Positions 24,801 through 32,674 of a stretch of DNA of 64,000 nucleotides are shown piece after piece. A program made the position numbers and the translations under genes. Where the stretch lies: positions 62,001 to 126,000 of the forward strand of contig NZ_DATFIP010000019.1 in assembly GCF_035270045.1 (NCBI RefSeq), given 5' to 3'. Below the pieces are notes generated by a model that did not search any database, was not told the DNA's origin, and was given only the letters and a program-made list of their open reading frames with translations. Position 1 is the first letter of the stretch, and every line of letters starts with the position of its first letter. The DNA is from Salibaculum sp035270045. Lineage in GTDB: Bacteria > Pseudomonadota > Alphaproteobacteria > Rhodobacterales > Rhodobacteraceae.

Positions 24801-25255
24801 GCTGCTGCCTTGCGGATCGCGTCCATGTCCTCGCCCAGGACCTCGGTCGCGGGGATGACCGGCACGCCCGCCTCGATGGCCACGCGACGAGCGCTGGCCT
24901 TGTCGCCCAGGGCGCGCATGGTTTCCGCCTTGGGCCCGATGAAGGTGATGCCAGCCGCGGTGCAGGCATCCACGAACTCAGGGTTTTCCGACAAAAGGCC
25001 ATAACCGGGATGGATCGCGTCGGCCCCGCAGGCCTTTGCCACGCGGATGATCTCCTCGATCGACAGGTAAGCCTGGACCGGGCCCAGGCCCTCGCCCACG
25101 CGATAAGCCTCGTCCGCCTTGAACCGGTGCAGGCCCAGCTTGTCCTCCTCGGCGTAGACGGCGACCGTCTTCTTGCCCATTTCGTTGGCGGCCCGCATGA
25201 TGCGGATGGCAATCTCGCCCCGGTTGGCGACAAGGATCTTCTGGAAATCGGCCAC
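21812..25255 (-). CDS. pyc: Pyruvate carboxylase
   Basis: 1147 residues, the full single-chain form. It carboxylates pyruvate to oxaloacetate (anaplerosis). Domains in order: biotin carboxylase (KILVANRGEIAIRIMRAANEMG; ATP-grasp GGGGRGMR; EVNPRVQVEHTVTEEVTG), carboxyltransferase (LLVTDTTMRDGHQSLLATRMR; the FSVECWGGATFDVAYRFL region; HTHDTSGAA), the tetramerisation domain, and C-terminal biotinyl domain with biotin-accepting K1113 in EAMKMETG. No truncation. It is monocistronic and divergent from the helicase gene across a 171-nt region that contains an operator-like palindrome. Confidence 0.97.
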   Translation of the reverse strand: MADFQKILVANRGEIAIRIMRAANEMGKKTVAVYAEEDKLGLHRFKADEAYRVGEGLGPVQAYLSIEEIIRVAKACGADAIHPGYGLLSENPEFVDACTAAGITFIGPKAETMRALGDKASARRVAIEAGVPVIPATEVLGEDMDAIRKAAAEIGYPLMLKASWGGGGRGMRPIESEDELEEKVLEGRREAEAAFGNGEGYLEKMITRARHVEVQILGDKSGEIYHLWERDCSVQRRNQKVVERAPAPYLSDAQREDLCNLGRKICAHVNYECAGTVEFLMDMETGAFYFIEVNPRVQVEHTVTEEVTGIDIVRAQILIAEGKSLMEATGVASQYDVKLDGHALQCRVTTEDPQNNFIPDYGRITAYRGATGMGIRLDGGTAYSGAVITRYYDSLLEKVTAWAPTPEAAIARMDRALREFRIRGVSTNLDFVINLLRHPTFLNNEYSTRFIDETDALFDFKPRRDRATKILTYIADITVNGHPETAGRPRPGAAAITPKPPVRAADDIPDGTRQILDRAGPEAVAKWVRDQKHLLVTDTTMRDGHQSLLATRMRSIDMINAAPGYAAKMPGLFSVECWGGATFDVAYRFLQECPWQRLRDIRAKMPNILTQMLLRASNGVGYTNYPDNVVQEFVRQSAETGVDVFRVFDSLNWVENMRVAMDAVQEAEKICEGTICYTGDILDPDRAKYDLKYYVGMAKELERAGAHMLGLKDMAGLLKASSAGQLIRALKDEISIPIHFHTHDTSGAAIATVLAASDAGVDIIDAAMDSFSGNTSQPTLGSVVEALRHTDRETGLDIAAIREISNYWETVRAHYAAFESGLQAPASEVYLHEMPGGQFTNLKAQARSLGLEERWHEVAQAYADVNMMFGDIVKVTPSSKVVGDMALMMVSQGLTRAQVEDPAVDVSFPDSVIDMMRGNLGQPPGGFPETIIRKVLKDERPNLERPGKHLQPVDLEAMRKEASEKLGGIEIDDEDLNGYLMYPKVFADYATRHETYGPVRCLPTSTFFYGMEQGHEISAEIDPGKTLEIRLQAIGETDENGDVKVFFELNGQPRTIRVPNRKVKADSRQRPKADASNPAHVGAPMPGVVASVAVQPGQKVRDGDMLLTIEAMKMETGLHAERDGVVKAVHVQPGGQIDAKDLLLEFE

Positions 25256-25336
25256 GGGTCAGGCTCCCCCTGTTTGCAGTCGCAGCAATCTATGAAGATT
25301 TCGCGACAGGTGTAAACAGCGGAGAACTGGGTATCC

Positions 25337-25348
25337 GTTAGCGTTAAC
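25337..25348. promoter_or_regulatory. LacI-type palindrome in the pyc/uvrD divergent region
   Basis: The 12-mer GTTAGCGTTAAC is a near-perfect dyad of the form GTTArCGyTAAC, a pattern typical of LacI/GalR-family operators. It sits 82 bp upstream of the pyc start and 79 bp upstream of the helicase ATG. On the minus strand it lies between TTGCCT and TACCCA, which could be a weak -35/-10 pair for pyc. Assignment of regulator or target is inference. Confidence 0.35.
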
Positions 25349-25426
25349 AGGCAATGTCCCATCGGGCTCGGAACATTCGGGGAACAGTTCTTTCCCCTCG
25401 GGCCGAGTCACGCTAGATTGCCGCGC

Positions 25427-27784
25427 ATGAGCAGTTTTTCCGACGATGACGCCTTCGAGGCCGCCGTGCCACTCAGCCAGCGCGCCATGGCACGGCCCGC
25501 CGCCCCCTACCTGGACGGCCTCAACCCTGCCCAGCGCGAAGCGGTCGAGGCGCTGGACGGTCCCGTTCTGATGCTGGCGGGGGCGGGCACGGGCAAGACC
25601 AAGGCGCTGACCTGCCGCATCGCGCACCTGCTGACCACGGGCAAGGCGCGGCCCAACGAAATCCTCTCGGTGACCTTCACCAACAAGGCCGCGCGCGAGA
25701 TGAAGGGCCGCATCGGCGCCCTGATGGGAGAGACGATCGAGGGGATGCCCTGGCTGGGCACCTTCCACGCGATCTGCGTCAAGCTGCTGCGCCGCCACGC
25801 CGAACTGGTCGGGCTCAAGTCCAACTTCACCATTCTCGACACCGACGACCGGCTGCGCCTGCTCAAGCAACTGGTCGCGGCCGAGAACATCGACGACAAG
25901 CGCTGGCCGCCGCGGATGCTGGCGAACATCATCGACGGCTGGAAGAACAAGGCCTGGACGCCGGACACCGTGCCGGTGGCCGAGACGGCGGCCTATGACG
26001 GGCGCGGCGTGCCGCTTTACGCCGCCTACCAGCGCCGTCTGAAGGAACTGAACGCCGCCGATTTCGGCGACCTGCTGTTGCACATGGTCACGATCTTCCA
26101 GGACCACCCCGATGTGCTGGCGCAATACCAGCGATGGTTCCGTTTTATCCTGGTAGACGAATATCAGGATACCAACGTCGCGCAGTACCTGTGGCTGAGG
26201 CTACTGGCGCAGGGGCACAAGAACGTGTGCTGCGTAGGTGACGACGACCAGTCGATCTATGGCTGGCGCGGGGCCGAGGTGGGCAACATCCTGAAATTCG
26301 AGAGCGACTTTCCCGGCGCCAAGGTCGTGCGGCTGGAACAGAACTACCGCTCGACCGGCCATATCCTGGGCGCGGCCAGCGGGGTGATCGCGGCCAACAA
26401 GGGCCGGCTGGGCAAGGAGCTTTTCACCGCCGCGGGCGAGGGCGAAAAGGTCCGCCTGATCGGCCACTGGGACGGCGAGGAAGAGACCCGCTGGATCGGG
26501 GAGGAGGTCGAGGCGATGCAGCGCGGCACCCGAGGGCGCGACCCGATGAGCCTCGAGTCCATGGCGATCCTCGTGCGTGCCAGCCACCAGATGCGTGCCT
26601 TCGAGGATCGCTTCCTGACCATCGGTTTGCCCTATCGCGTCATCGGCGGGCCGCGTTTCTACGAGCGGCTGGAGATCCGCGACGCCATGGCCTATTTCCG
26701 CCTGGCGGTCAGCCAGGACGACGACCTGGCCTTCGAACGCATCGTCAACACCCCCAAACGTGGCCTTGGCGACAAGGCGGTGCAGACCATCCAGCGCACC
26801 GCGCGGACCAATGGTGTCAGCCTGGTCGAGGGCGCGCGGCTTTGCGTGCAGGGCGGGCTGATCAAGGGCAAGGGCGGCGCCAACCTGGCCGAACTGGTGC
26901 AGGGGCTGGACCGCTGGCACCGCCAGCTGCGCGAGGAATCCGACACCCATGTCGAACTGGCCGAGATGATCCTCGACGAAAGCGGCTACACCACCATGTG
27001 GCAGAACGACAAGACGCCCGAGGCCCCGGGCCGGTTGGAGAACCTCAAGGAACTGGTCGAGGCGCTGGAGCAGTTCGAGAACCTGCAAGGCTTCCTCGAA
27101 CATGTCAGCCTGATCATGGACAACGAAAGCGAGGAGACCGAGGAAAAGGTCACCATCATGACGTTGCACGGGGCCAAGGGGCTTGAGTTTCCCGCCGTCT
27201 TCCTTCCGGGCTGGGAGGATGGTCTGTTTCCGTCACAGCGCAGCATGGATGAAAGCGGGCTCAAGGGCCTGGAAGAGGAACGTCGGCTTGCCTACGTCGG
27301 CATCACCCGGGCAGAAGAGGTCTGTACGATCTCGTTCGCGGGCAATCGCCGCGTCTATGGCCAGTGGCAAAGCCAGATGCCCAGCCGTTTCATCGACGAA
27401 TTGCCCGAGGATCATGTCGAGGTGCTGACACCGCCGGGTCTTTACGGCAGCACGGGCGGGGGCATGGACTTGCCGCACTCGGACTTACCGGACCGGGCCG
27501 CCGGTGCCGATGCCTACAATTCGCCCGGATGGCGACGGATGCAGGCCCGCCGCGACCGGCGGCCCATGTCCCAGCCCGCCGAGGCCCGGGGCCTGGTGAT
27601 CGACGCGCAGGCGATATCGGCCTTCACTGTCGGCGACCGGGTCTTTCATCAAAAATTCGGCTATGGCGAGGTGATGGAGATCGAGGGCGACAAGCTGCAG
27701 ATCGAGTTCGACAAGGCCGGTGCCAAGCGCGTGGTGGGCAAGTTCGTGGTCAGCGCCGGGCAGGCCGATGACGTGCCGTTCTGA
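25427..27784 (+). CDS. uvrD: UvrD/PcrA-type superfamily 1 DNA helicase
   Basis: 785 residues from the ATG at 25427; an in-frame TTG three codons upstream is less likely. It is a 3'-5' ATP-dependent helicase for repair and replication restart. Walker A is AGAGTGKT (51-58). Further SF1 motifs: FTNKAAREM, GTFHAIC, LVDEYQDTN (Walker B), DDQSIYGWRGA, LEQNYRST, MTLHGAKGLEFP and YVGITRAEE. The C-terminal segment FTVGDRVFHQKFGYGEVMEIEGDKLQIEFDKAG is the PcrA/UvrD tail domain that binds RNA polymerase in relatives. Full length. It is convergent with lysE across an unusual nested inverted repeat. Confidence 0.93.
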   Translation: MSSFSDDDAFEAAVPLSQRAMARPAAPYLDGLNPAQREAVEALDGPVLMLAGAGTGKTKALTCRIAHLLTTGKARPNEILSVTFTNKAAREMKGRIGALMGETIEGMPWLGTFHAICVKLLRRHAELVGLKSNFTILDTDDRLRLLKQLVAAENIDDKRWPPRMLANIIDGWKNKAWTPDTVPVAETAAYDGRGVPLYAAYQRRLKELNAADFGDLLLHMVTIFQDHPDVLAQYQRWFRFILVDEYQDTNVAQYLWLRLLAQGHKNVCCVGDDDQSIYGWRGAEVGNILKFESDFPGAKVVRLEQNYRSTGHILGAASGVIAANKGRLGKELFTAAGEGEKVRLIGHWDGEEETRWIGEEVEAMQRGTRGRDPMSLESMAILVRASHQMRAFEDRFLTIGLPYRVIGGPRFYERLEIRDAMAYFRLAVSQDDDLAFERIVNTPKRGLGDKAVQTIQRTARTNGVSLVEGARLCVQGGLIKGKGGANLAELVQGLDRWHRQLREESDTHVELAEMILDESGYTTMWQNDKTPEAPGRLENLKELVEALEQFENLQGFLEHVSLIMDNESEETEEKVTIMTLHGAKGLEFPAVFLPGWEDGLFPSQRSMDESGLKGLEEERRLAYVGITRAEEVCTISFAGNRRVYGQWQSQMPSRFIDELPEDHVEVLTPPGLYGSTGGGMDLPHSDLPDRAAGADAYNSPGWRRMQARRDRRPMSQPAEARGLVIDAQAISAFTVGDRVFHQKFGYGEVMEIEGDKLQIEFDKAGAKRVVGKFVVSAGQADDVPF

Positions 27785-27796
27785 ACCGCGCCGAAG

Positions 27797-27839
27797 GAAT
27801 TTCCAGAAATTCCTTCCGTGCCTGAATTTCTGGAAATTC
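27797..27839. terminator. Nested inverted repeats between convergent uvrD-like and lysE genes
   Basis: GAATTTCCAGAAATTC (27797-27812) and GAATTTCTGGAAATTC (27824-27839) are exact reverse complements separated by 11 nt. Each arm is also itself a near-perfect dyad (GAATTTC..GAAATTC). The RNA can therefore form either one 16-bp hairpin or two 7-9-bp hairpins. The right arm includes the last bases of the lysE gene. Its AT-rich arms stand out in GC-rich sequence. A bidirectional terminator is the simplest reading. Confidence 0.55.
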
Positions 27840-28440
27840 AGGCCAGGTCCAGAACGATCGGCACCAGGGTCAGCACCAGCAGTGCCGCCATTGTCCAGTT
27901 GAACACCCGCAGCCGTGCCGGGCTGGCCAGCCATCGGCGCACATGCGTGCCGCCCATGGCCCAGGTGTTCACGGACACGATATTGACGCAGATGAAAACG
28001 CCGGCCACCGCCACGGCCCCGGTCCAGCCCGCGCCCTGGGGGGCATAGGTGGTCTGGGCGGTGATCCCCATGTAGACGGCCTTGGGATTGACCCACTGGA
28101 AGGCCGCCGCTTGCAGGAATGTCAGGGGGGTGCCCTTGGCGCTGGCCTTCTCCGGTGGCGCGGCATTCGCGATCTTCCAGGCCAGCCACAGCAGATAGGC
28201 AGCGCAGGGCAGGGTCAGCAGGGTCCTGGCCTGCGGATAGGCATCGAAGACCCGAGCCAGACCCAACCCCAGCACCAGAACCAGGAACCCGTGGCCCAGG
28301 CTGACCCCCAACAGGTGCGGCACCGTGCGCCGCCAGCCGAAATTCGCCCCCGATGCCATCAACATCAGGTTGTTCGGCCCCGGCGTGATCGAGGCGACGA
28401 AGGCAAAGGCGGCAAGGGCGGTCAGCAGGTCCGGCGTCAT
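27838..28440 (-). CDS. LysE-family amino acid exporter
   Basis: 200 residues from ATG at 28440; longer frames overlap the divergent regulator. Six hydrophobic segments and the family motif SITPGPNNLMLMASGANFGWRRTVPHLLGVSLGH near the N-terminus identify the LysE/RhtB superfamily. FQWVNPKAVYMG is the second conserved block. It exports a neutral or basic amino acid or derivative; the substrate is not predictable. It is divergent from an Lrp-family regulator 73 nt away, the classic exporter/regulator pair. Confidence 0.92.
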   Translation of the reverse strand: MTPDLLTALAAFAFVASITPGPNNLMLMASGANFGWRRTVPHLLGVSLGHGFLVLVLGLGLARVFDAYPQARTLLTLPCAAYLLWLAWKIANAAPPEKASAKGTPLTFLQAAAFQWVNPKAVYMGITAQTTYAPQGAGWTGAVAVAGVFICVNIVSVNTWAMGGTHVRRWLASPARLRVFNWTMAALLVLTLVPIVLDLA

Positions 28441-28513
28441 GGCGGGCAGATTGCGCTTAGTTCGACGAAATGAAATTGCATTCCTTCGGCGAGGTCCGGT
28501 AAACCTGCAATCC

Positions 28514-28966
28514 ATGGCCGATATGGACACCATAAACCGCATGATATTGCGCGAACTTTCCGCAGACGGCCGCCTGTCGAATCTCGACCTGGCCGAGCGT
28601 GTCGGCCTCTCGCCCTCGGCCTGCCTGCGCCGTGTGCAGGAACTTGAACGGCGCGGTGTGATACTCGGCTATCGCGCGCGTCTGGATCCGGCGCGGACGG
28701 GGCGGGCCTTCGTCGTCTATGTCACCGTGGGGCTGTCGGAACATTCCAAGGCCGCGCAGGAGGGGTTCGAGGCCGCGATGGCGCGCGCGCCGGAGGTGCG
28801 CGAGTGCCACAATATCGCCGGCGCCTTCGAATACCTTCTGCGGGTCGAAACGGAGGACCTGGCGGCCTACAAGGCGTTTCATACCGATCACCTTGGCACC
28901 GTGCCCCACGTGCGCGCCATTACCAGCCACATGGTCATGGGCACCTCTAAGGACGAGCGCGGCTGA
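28514..28966 (+). CDS. Lrp/AsnC-family transcriptional regulator
   Basis: 150 residues from ATG at 28514 (or MDTINRM at 28523). N-terminal winged helix-turn-helix: DTINRMILRELSADGRLSNLDLAERVGLSPSACLRRVQELERRGVI. C-terminal RAM ligand-binding domain: RAFVVYVTVGLSEHSKAAQEGFE...EVRECHNIAGAFEYLLRVETEDLAAYKAFHTDHL. It probably senses an amino acid and controls the divergent lysE-type exporter, as in many such pairs. A 73-nt intergenic region provides the likely operator. Confidence 0.94.
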   Translation: MADMDTINRMILRELSADGRLSNLDLAERVGLSPSACLRRVQELERRGVILGYRARLDPARTGRAFVVYVTVGLSEHSKAAQEGFEAAMARAPEVRECHNIAGAFEYLLRVETEDLAAYKAFHTDHLGTVPHVRAITSHMVMGTSKDERG

Positions 28967-29083
28967 TACGGGTGGCCACCGGCTGACTTGCCTGGCCCCT
29001 TTTCCAGGCCCGGGGATGCGGGTTGCGATTGTAATCCGCCGCGCGAAGGCAGATATCCGGGCCAGGCAACCGGAAAGGACAAG

Positions 29084-29707
29084 ATGCGCCCCCCACAGGA
29101 CGACAAACCACGCAGACCCTCCCTCTCGCTGCCGATCCTGCGCATCTCCCGCAGTCAGCATGACGCGGGCACTCTGACGGTGGGCACCCTGTTGGCCGCC
29201 CTGGGCGAGGCTTCCTTCGGCTGGGCCATCGTGGTCTTTTCGCTGCTCACCTTTTTGCCGCTGCCACCTGGCTCGTCGCTGATCACGGCGTTGCCGCTGC
29301 TCGTCATCACCGGCCAGATGATCGTCGGGTTCCCGCACGTGCGGCTGCCCCGGGTTCTGGCGCGCAAGCCGCTCGACCCGGAAAAACTGCGCCGTGCCGT
29401 GCTGCGGCTGCGGCCCGTGACACGACGGCTGGAACGCGTGCTGGTGCCTCGCTACACGCTTCTCTTTGCCCGAAGAAACGAGCGGCCCCTTGGCCTGTTG
29501 CTCTTCGTCATCGCTTTCGCGTTGTTCCTGCCCGTGCCGTTCAGCGGTTGGTTTCCGGCGCTCTCGCTCTTCATCGTGGGCGTGGGCCTGGTCGAGCGTG
29601 ATGGACTGGTCTGTATGATCGGCCTGGCTCTGGGCGGGGCGTCGGTCCTGTTGACACTGTCCCTGCTAGCCTCCTTTGCCCTCGGGGCCGACGCGATGAT
29701 CGGCTAG
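29084..29707 (+). CDS. ExoD-like exopolysaccharide synthesis membrane protein
   Basis: 207 residues from ATG at 29084 (GGAAAGGACAAG upstream). A short basic N-terminus is followed by four or five membrane segments. VGTLLAALGEASFGWAIVVFSLLTFLPLPPGSSLITALPLLVITGQMIVG matches the ExoD family, followed by a Leu/Arg-rich amphipathic block (residues 85-130) and paired C-terminal helices. ExoD proteins were named in rhizobia for exopolysaccharide and alkali tolerance phenotypes; the molecular role is unsettled. No EPS genes adjoin it here. Confidence 0.8.
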   Translation: MRPPQDDKPRRPSLSLPILRISRSQHDAGTLTVGTLLAALGEASFGWAIVVFSLLTFLPLPPGSSLITALPLLVITGQMIVGFPHVRLPRVLARKPLDPEKLRRAVLRLRPVTRRLERVLVPRYTLLFARRNERPLGLLLFVIAFALFLPVPFSGWFPALSLFIVGVGLVERDGLVCMIGLALGGASVLLTLSLLASFALGADAMIG

Positions 29708-29713
29708 CCGCGC

Positions 29714-29932
29714 TCAGAAATCGAACAGCTCGCCGAGGAAGGATTCCTTCTTCTTGCGCGGACGTTCTTCGCGGCCGCCCCGCGTCGCGTCGGGCGCCGG
29801 GGCCGAGCGCTCGATGATCTTGTCCAGTTCGCCACGGTCCAGCCATACACCGCGGCAGGTCGGGCAATAATCGATCTCGACACCGCTGCGCTCTGCGATC
29901 ACGAGGGTCTCTCCGTCGATTGGACACTTCAT
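29714..29932 (-). CDS. Small TFIIB-type zinc-ribbon protein
   Basis: 72 residues from ATG at 29932, preceded by AGGAGAGCCCG. One Cys pair occurs as CPID (CxxD) and a second as CPTC, in CPIDGETLVIAERSGVEIDYCPTCRGVWLDRGELDKII. This is the zf-TFIIB (YjdF/YnfB-like) small protein family, with the WLDRGELD signature. The tail is Arg/Lys-rich then FLGELFDF. Function unknown; convergent with the ExoD-like gene. Confidence 0.85.
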   Translation of the reverse strand: MKCPIDGETLVIAERSGVEIDYCPTCRGVWLDRGELDKIIERSAPAPDATRGGREERPRKKKESFLGELFDF

Positions 29933-30061
29933 CGGGCTCTCCTTTTTCCGGGGCGTGTCCGTAGCAGATATGCCGAGGTGCCCCGAATGCAAGCATCTGA
30001 GCGGCATCGCGCGTCAACACGTGTCGGACCACAAGGTCAATGCAGATGGTAAAAGGAAATG

Positions 30062-30136
30062 TGGCAGCCCGTAGGGGAATCGAACCCCTCTTTCCAGGTT
30101 GAAAACCTGGCGTCCTAACCGATAGACGAACGGGCC
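30062..30136 (-). tRNA. tRNA-Glu (UUC)
   Basis: Minus strand: acceptor GGCCCGT/ACGGGCT (G-U at the first pair), D-arm TCTATCGGTTAGGA, anticodon arm CCAGGTTTTCAACCTGG with anticodon TTC, T-arm GAGGGGTTCGATTCCCCT, discriminator G and encoded CCA. 75 nt including CCA. Confidence 0.97.
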
Positions 30137-30203
30137 ACGCTGACCGTGAACCGCTGTTTAGAAAAACCCCCGGGGGGACGCAAGAGGATTCGTGCGCTTT
30201 TTT

Positions 30204-31982
30204 CTAATGGGCGCGCGCGGCATCCTCGAGGCGCAACTGGGGGCTGCGGCGGCCCTTCCAGGTGTTGATTTCAAGTCGTCCCGCGAGGTGGAAGCGGGCG
30301 CCGTCGCGGGCCGTGAGCGCGGCCCCGAGCGGCCCGTCCATGGCGCCGAATGCGATGGCGTCAACGCGCGCGCCCAACCCGTCGCCGAAGGTCACCTTCA
30401 GGTGACCGGTGCCCACCGGCTTGGCAAACAGGATCTGGCAATCCGCGAACGCAAAGCGCGGTGCCGGAGCGCCCGCGCCGAAGGGGCCGGCCTGTTCGAT
30501 CTGTTCGATCAGCTCGACCGTGGCGCCCCCCGGCATCAGCATCCCGTCGAGCGCCAGATCCGCGGGTCCGAGCCCGTCAGCGCCCTGCTTGGCCAGCAGT
30601 TCGGACAGGCGGTCCATGGCGTCGTCCAGCCGGTCGCGCGCCACGGTCAGGCCCGCGGCCATCCTGTGCCCGCCACCCTTGAGAAGCAGCCCCTCGGCCG
30701 CCAGCCGCTGGATTGCCGCGCCCAGGTCGATGCCGGAAACGGAGCGGCCCGATCCCTTGCCCTCGTCCCCCTCCAGGCCGATCACGATGGCGGGGCGGTT
30801 GGTGCGCTCCTTCAGCCGCGAGGCGACGATGCCCACCACGCCCGGATGCCAGCCTTCGCCCGCTGCCCAGACCAGCGGGGCGTCCATTCCGCGCGCCTCG
30901 GCCTGGGACAGGGCGGCGGCGCGGACCTGTTCCTCGATCTCGCGGCGTTCGGTGTTCAATGCGTCCAGCCGGGCGGCCATGGCCTGCGCCTCGCGCGGGT
31001 CGGGCGTGGCCAGCAGCCGTGCGCCCAGGTCGGCCTTGCCGATCCGTCCGCCCGCGTTCACACGCGGCCCCAGAACGAAGCCGAGGTGATGGCTGCTTGG
31101 GGCGCTGTCCAGCCGCGCGACGTCGGCCAGCGCCACCAGCCCCGGCCGCTGGCGCCGGGCCATGACTGTCAGTCCCTGGCGAACGAAGGCGCGGTTGATC
31201 CCCTGAAGCGGTGCCACGTCGGCCACGGTGGCCAGCGCCACCAGATCCAGCAGCCCCATGAGGTCGGGGCCGGGCTGCCCGGCCGCGCGGCGCTGGCGCG
31301 TCACCTCGACCAGCAGCAGGAACACGACACCTGCCGCGCAGAGATGGCCCAGTCCGCCGTCCTCGTCCTGGCGGTTGGGGTTCACCACGGCCAGGGCCGG
31401 GGGCAGGGTCTCGCCGCCCAGGTGATGATCGAGCACCAGCACGTCCGCGCCCTCGGCGGCGGCGATGGCCTCGTGGGACAGGGTGCCGCAATCGACGCAG
31501 AGGATCAGGTCGTGGTCTCGGGCCAGCGTCTGCATCGCCGGCACATTGGGGCCATAGCCTTCGTCGATGCGGTCGGGAACATAGAGCGTGGCCGAGACCC
31601 CGAGGTCCCGCAGCCAGCTCAGCAGCAGCGCCGCCGAGGCGCCGCCGTCGACGTCGTAGTCGGCAAAAACGGAGATGCGCTCGCCCGCGTCCACGGCCCG
31701 CACAAGCCGCGTGGCGGCTGTTTCCATGTCGCGCAGGACACGCGGATCAGGCAGCAAGGCGCGCAGCGTGGGCGAGAGAAAGGCCGGGGCCGCCCCTGCC
31801 GTGACCCCGCGCGCCACCAGGATGCGGCACAGCGGCAGGGGCAGCGCGGCCTCCTGGGCCAGGCCCTGGGCAAGGCGGTCGGCCTCGATCGTGGGGCCGA
31901 CCCAGCGCCGCCCGCTCAAAGAGGCGCCAACCCCGAGAAAGGCGCCCGCCGAATCGCCGGCAATATCTGGTGTGATGCTCAT
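30204..31982 (-). CDS. recJ: Single-stranded-DNA-specific exonuclease RecJ
   Basis: 592 residues, normal length. 5'-3' ssDNA exonuclease of recombination and mismatch/base-excision repair. DHH-family motifs: SVFADYDVDGGASAALL (D108, D110, D112), LILCVDCGTLSHEAI, VLDHHLGGE and a DHHA1 domain with GKGSGRSVSGIDLGAAIQ and LLKGGGHRMAAGLTV; then an OB-like C-terminal domain. It is part of a leftward run glmU-glmS-kinase-recJ; the gap to the kinase is 34 nt. Confidence 0.95.
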   Translation of the reverse strand: MSITPDIAGDSAGAFLGVGASLSGRRWVGPTIEADRLAQGLAQEAALPLPLCRILVARGVTAGAAPAFLSPTLRALLPDPRVLRDMETAATRLVRAVDAGERISVFADYDVDGGASAALLLSWLRDLGVSATLYVPDRIDEGYGPNVPAMQTLARDHDLILCVDCGTLSHEAIAAAEGADVLVLDHHLGGETLPPALAVVNPNRQDEDGGLGHLCAAGVVFLLLVEVTRQRRAAGQPGPDLMGLLDLVALATVADVAPLQGINRAFVRQGLTVMARRQRPGLVALADVARLDSAPSSHHLGFVLGPRVNAGGRIGKADLGARLLATPDPREAQAMAARLDALNTERREIEEQVRAAALSQAEARGMDAPLVWAAGEGWHPGVVGIVASRLKERTNRPAIVIGLEGDEGKGSGRSVSGIDLGAAIQRLAAEGLLLKGGGHRMAAGLTVARDRLDDAMDRLSELLAKQGADGLGPADLALDGMLMPGGATVELIEQIEQAGPFGAGAPAPRFAFADCQILFAKPVGTGHLKVTFGDGLGARVDAIAFGAMDGPLGAALTARDGARFHLAGRLEINTWKGRRSPQLRLEDAARAH

Positions 31983-32016
31983 TGACAGCTACTATATGCG
32001 CCCAGGCTCCGAGTCG

Positions 32017-32670
32017 CTATGGCCCGTCGGCCGCCTGGCCATCCGGTGTCAGCACGATATCGGCCGACAGGGCGCGCGCCACCACGGCCTCGGCGTTGGG
32101 AATGTCGTTCGCCTCGGCCCGGCGCGTTGCCGCGACGCGGGTATGCCCCAGCTTGAGCCAGCGCTGGATCAGCCGTGCGCGCAGGTCCTGCAGGGGCACC
32201 TCGAGCCGCACCGAAAGCGACCAGTTCGGTGCCAGGTTGAACCAGGGAGGGGCATCGAACAGCAGGTAATTGCCTTCGACGAGGACCACCTCGGCCTCGG
32301 CGGGGATCACCTGTGCCCCGGCAACGGCCAGGTCCCGGGCGCGGTCGAAGGCTGGGGCGATGACCTCCGTGCGTTCGCGCAGACGCTGCACAAGGTGCAG
32401 GAACCCGGCGCTGTCAAAGGTCTCGGGGGCGCCCTTGCGCCCAAGCAGTCCGCGGTCGGTCAGCACCGCGTTGTCCAGGTGGAAACCGTCCATTTGCACG
32501 ACCCGGGTTGCGCACTTCTGGGCGTTCAACCGCCGGGCAAGTTCCCCGGCGAGGGTCGACTTGCCGCTGCCTGGCGCCCCGGCGAGGGCGACCAGAAGGC
32601 GCCGGCCGTCGCCGCGCATGGCGTGGATACGATCCGCCAGCACATTGACCTGCGGGGTCAGGTCGGGCAT
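32017..32670 (-). CDS. P-loop nucleoside/nucleotide (PRK/uridine-kinase-like) kinase
   Basis: 217 residues from ATG at 32670, 4 nt after the glmS stop. Walker A is ALAGAPGSGKSTLA. The segments VQMDGFHLDNAVL, RGLLGRKGAPETFD and VVLVEGNYLLFDAPPW match the PRK/uridine-kinase superfamily, closest to the YggC/fructose-kinase-like group. The true substrate is unknown; candidates include a nucleoside, pantothenate-like or sugar acceptor. It is tightly coupled to glmS, so a link to amino-sugar or cell-wall precursor metabolism is possible. Confidence 0.8.
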   Translation of the reverse strand: MPDLTPQVNVLADRIHAMRGDGRRLLVALAGAPGSGKSTLAGELARRLNAQKCATRVVQMDGFHLDNAVLTDRGLLGRKGAPETFDSAGFLHLVQRLRERTEVIAPAFDRARDLAVAGAQVIPAEAEVVLVEGNYLLFDAPPWFNLAPNWSLSVRLEVPLQDLRARLIQRWLKLGHTRVAATRRAEANDIPNAEAVVARALSADIVLTPDGQAADGP

Positions 32671-32674
32671 CGGG

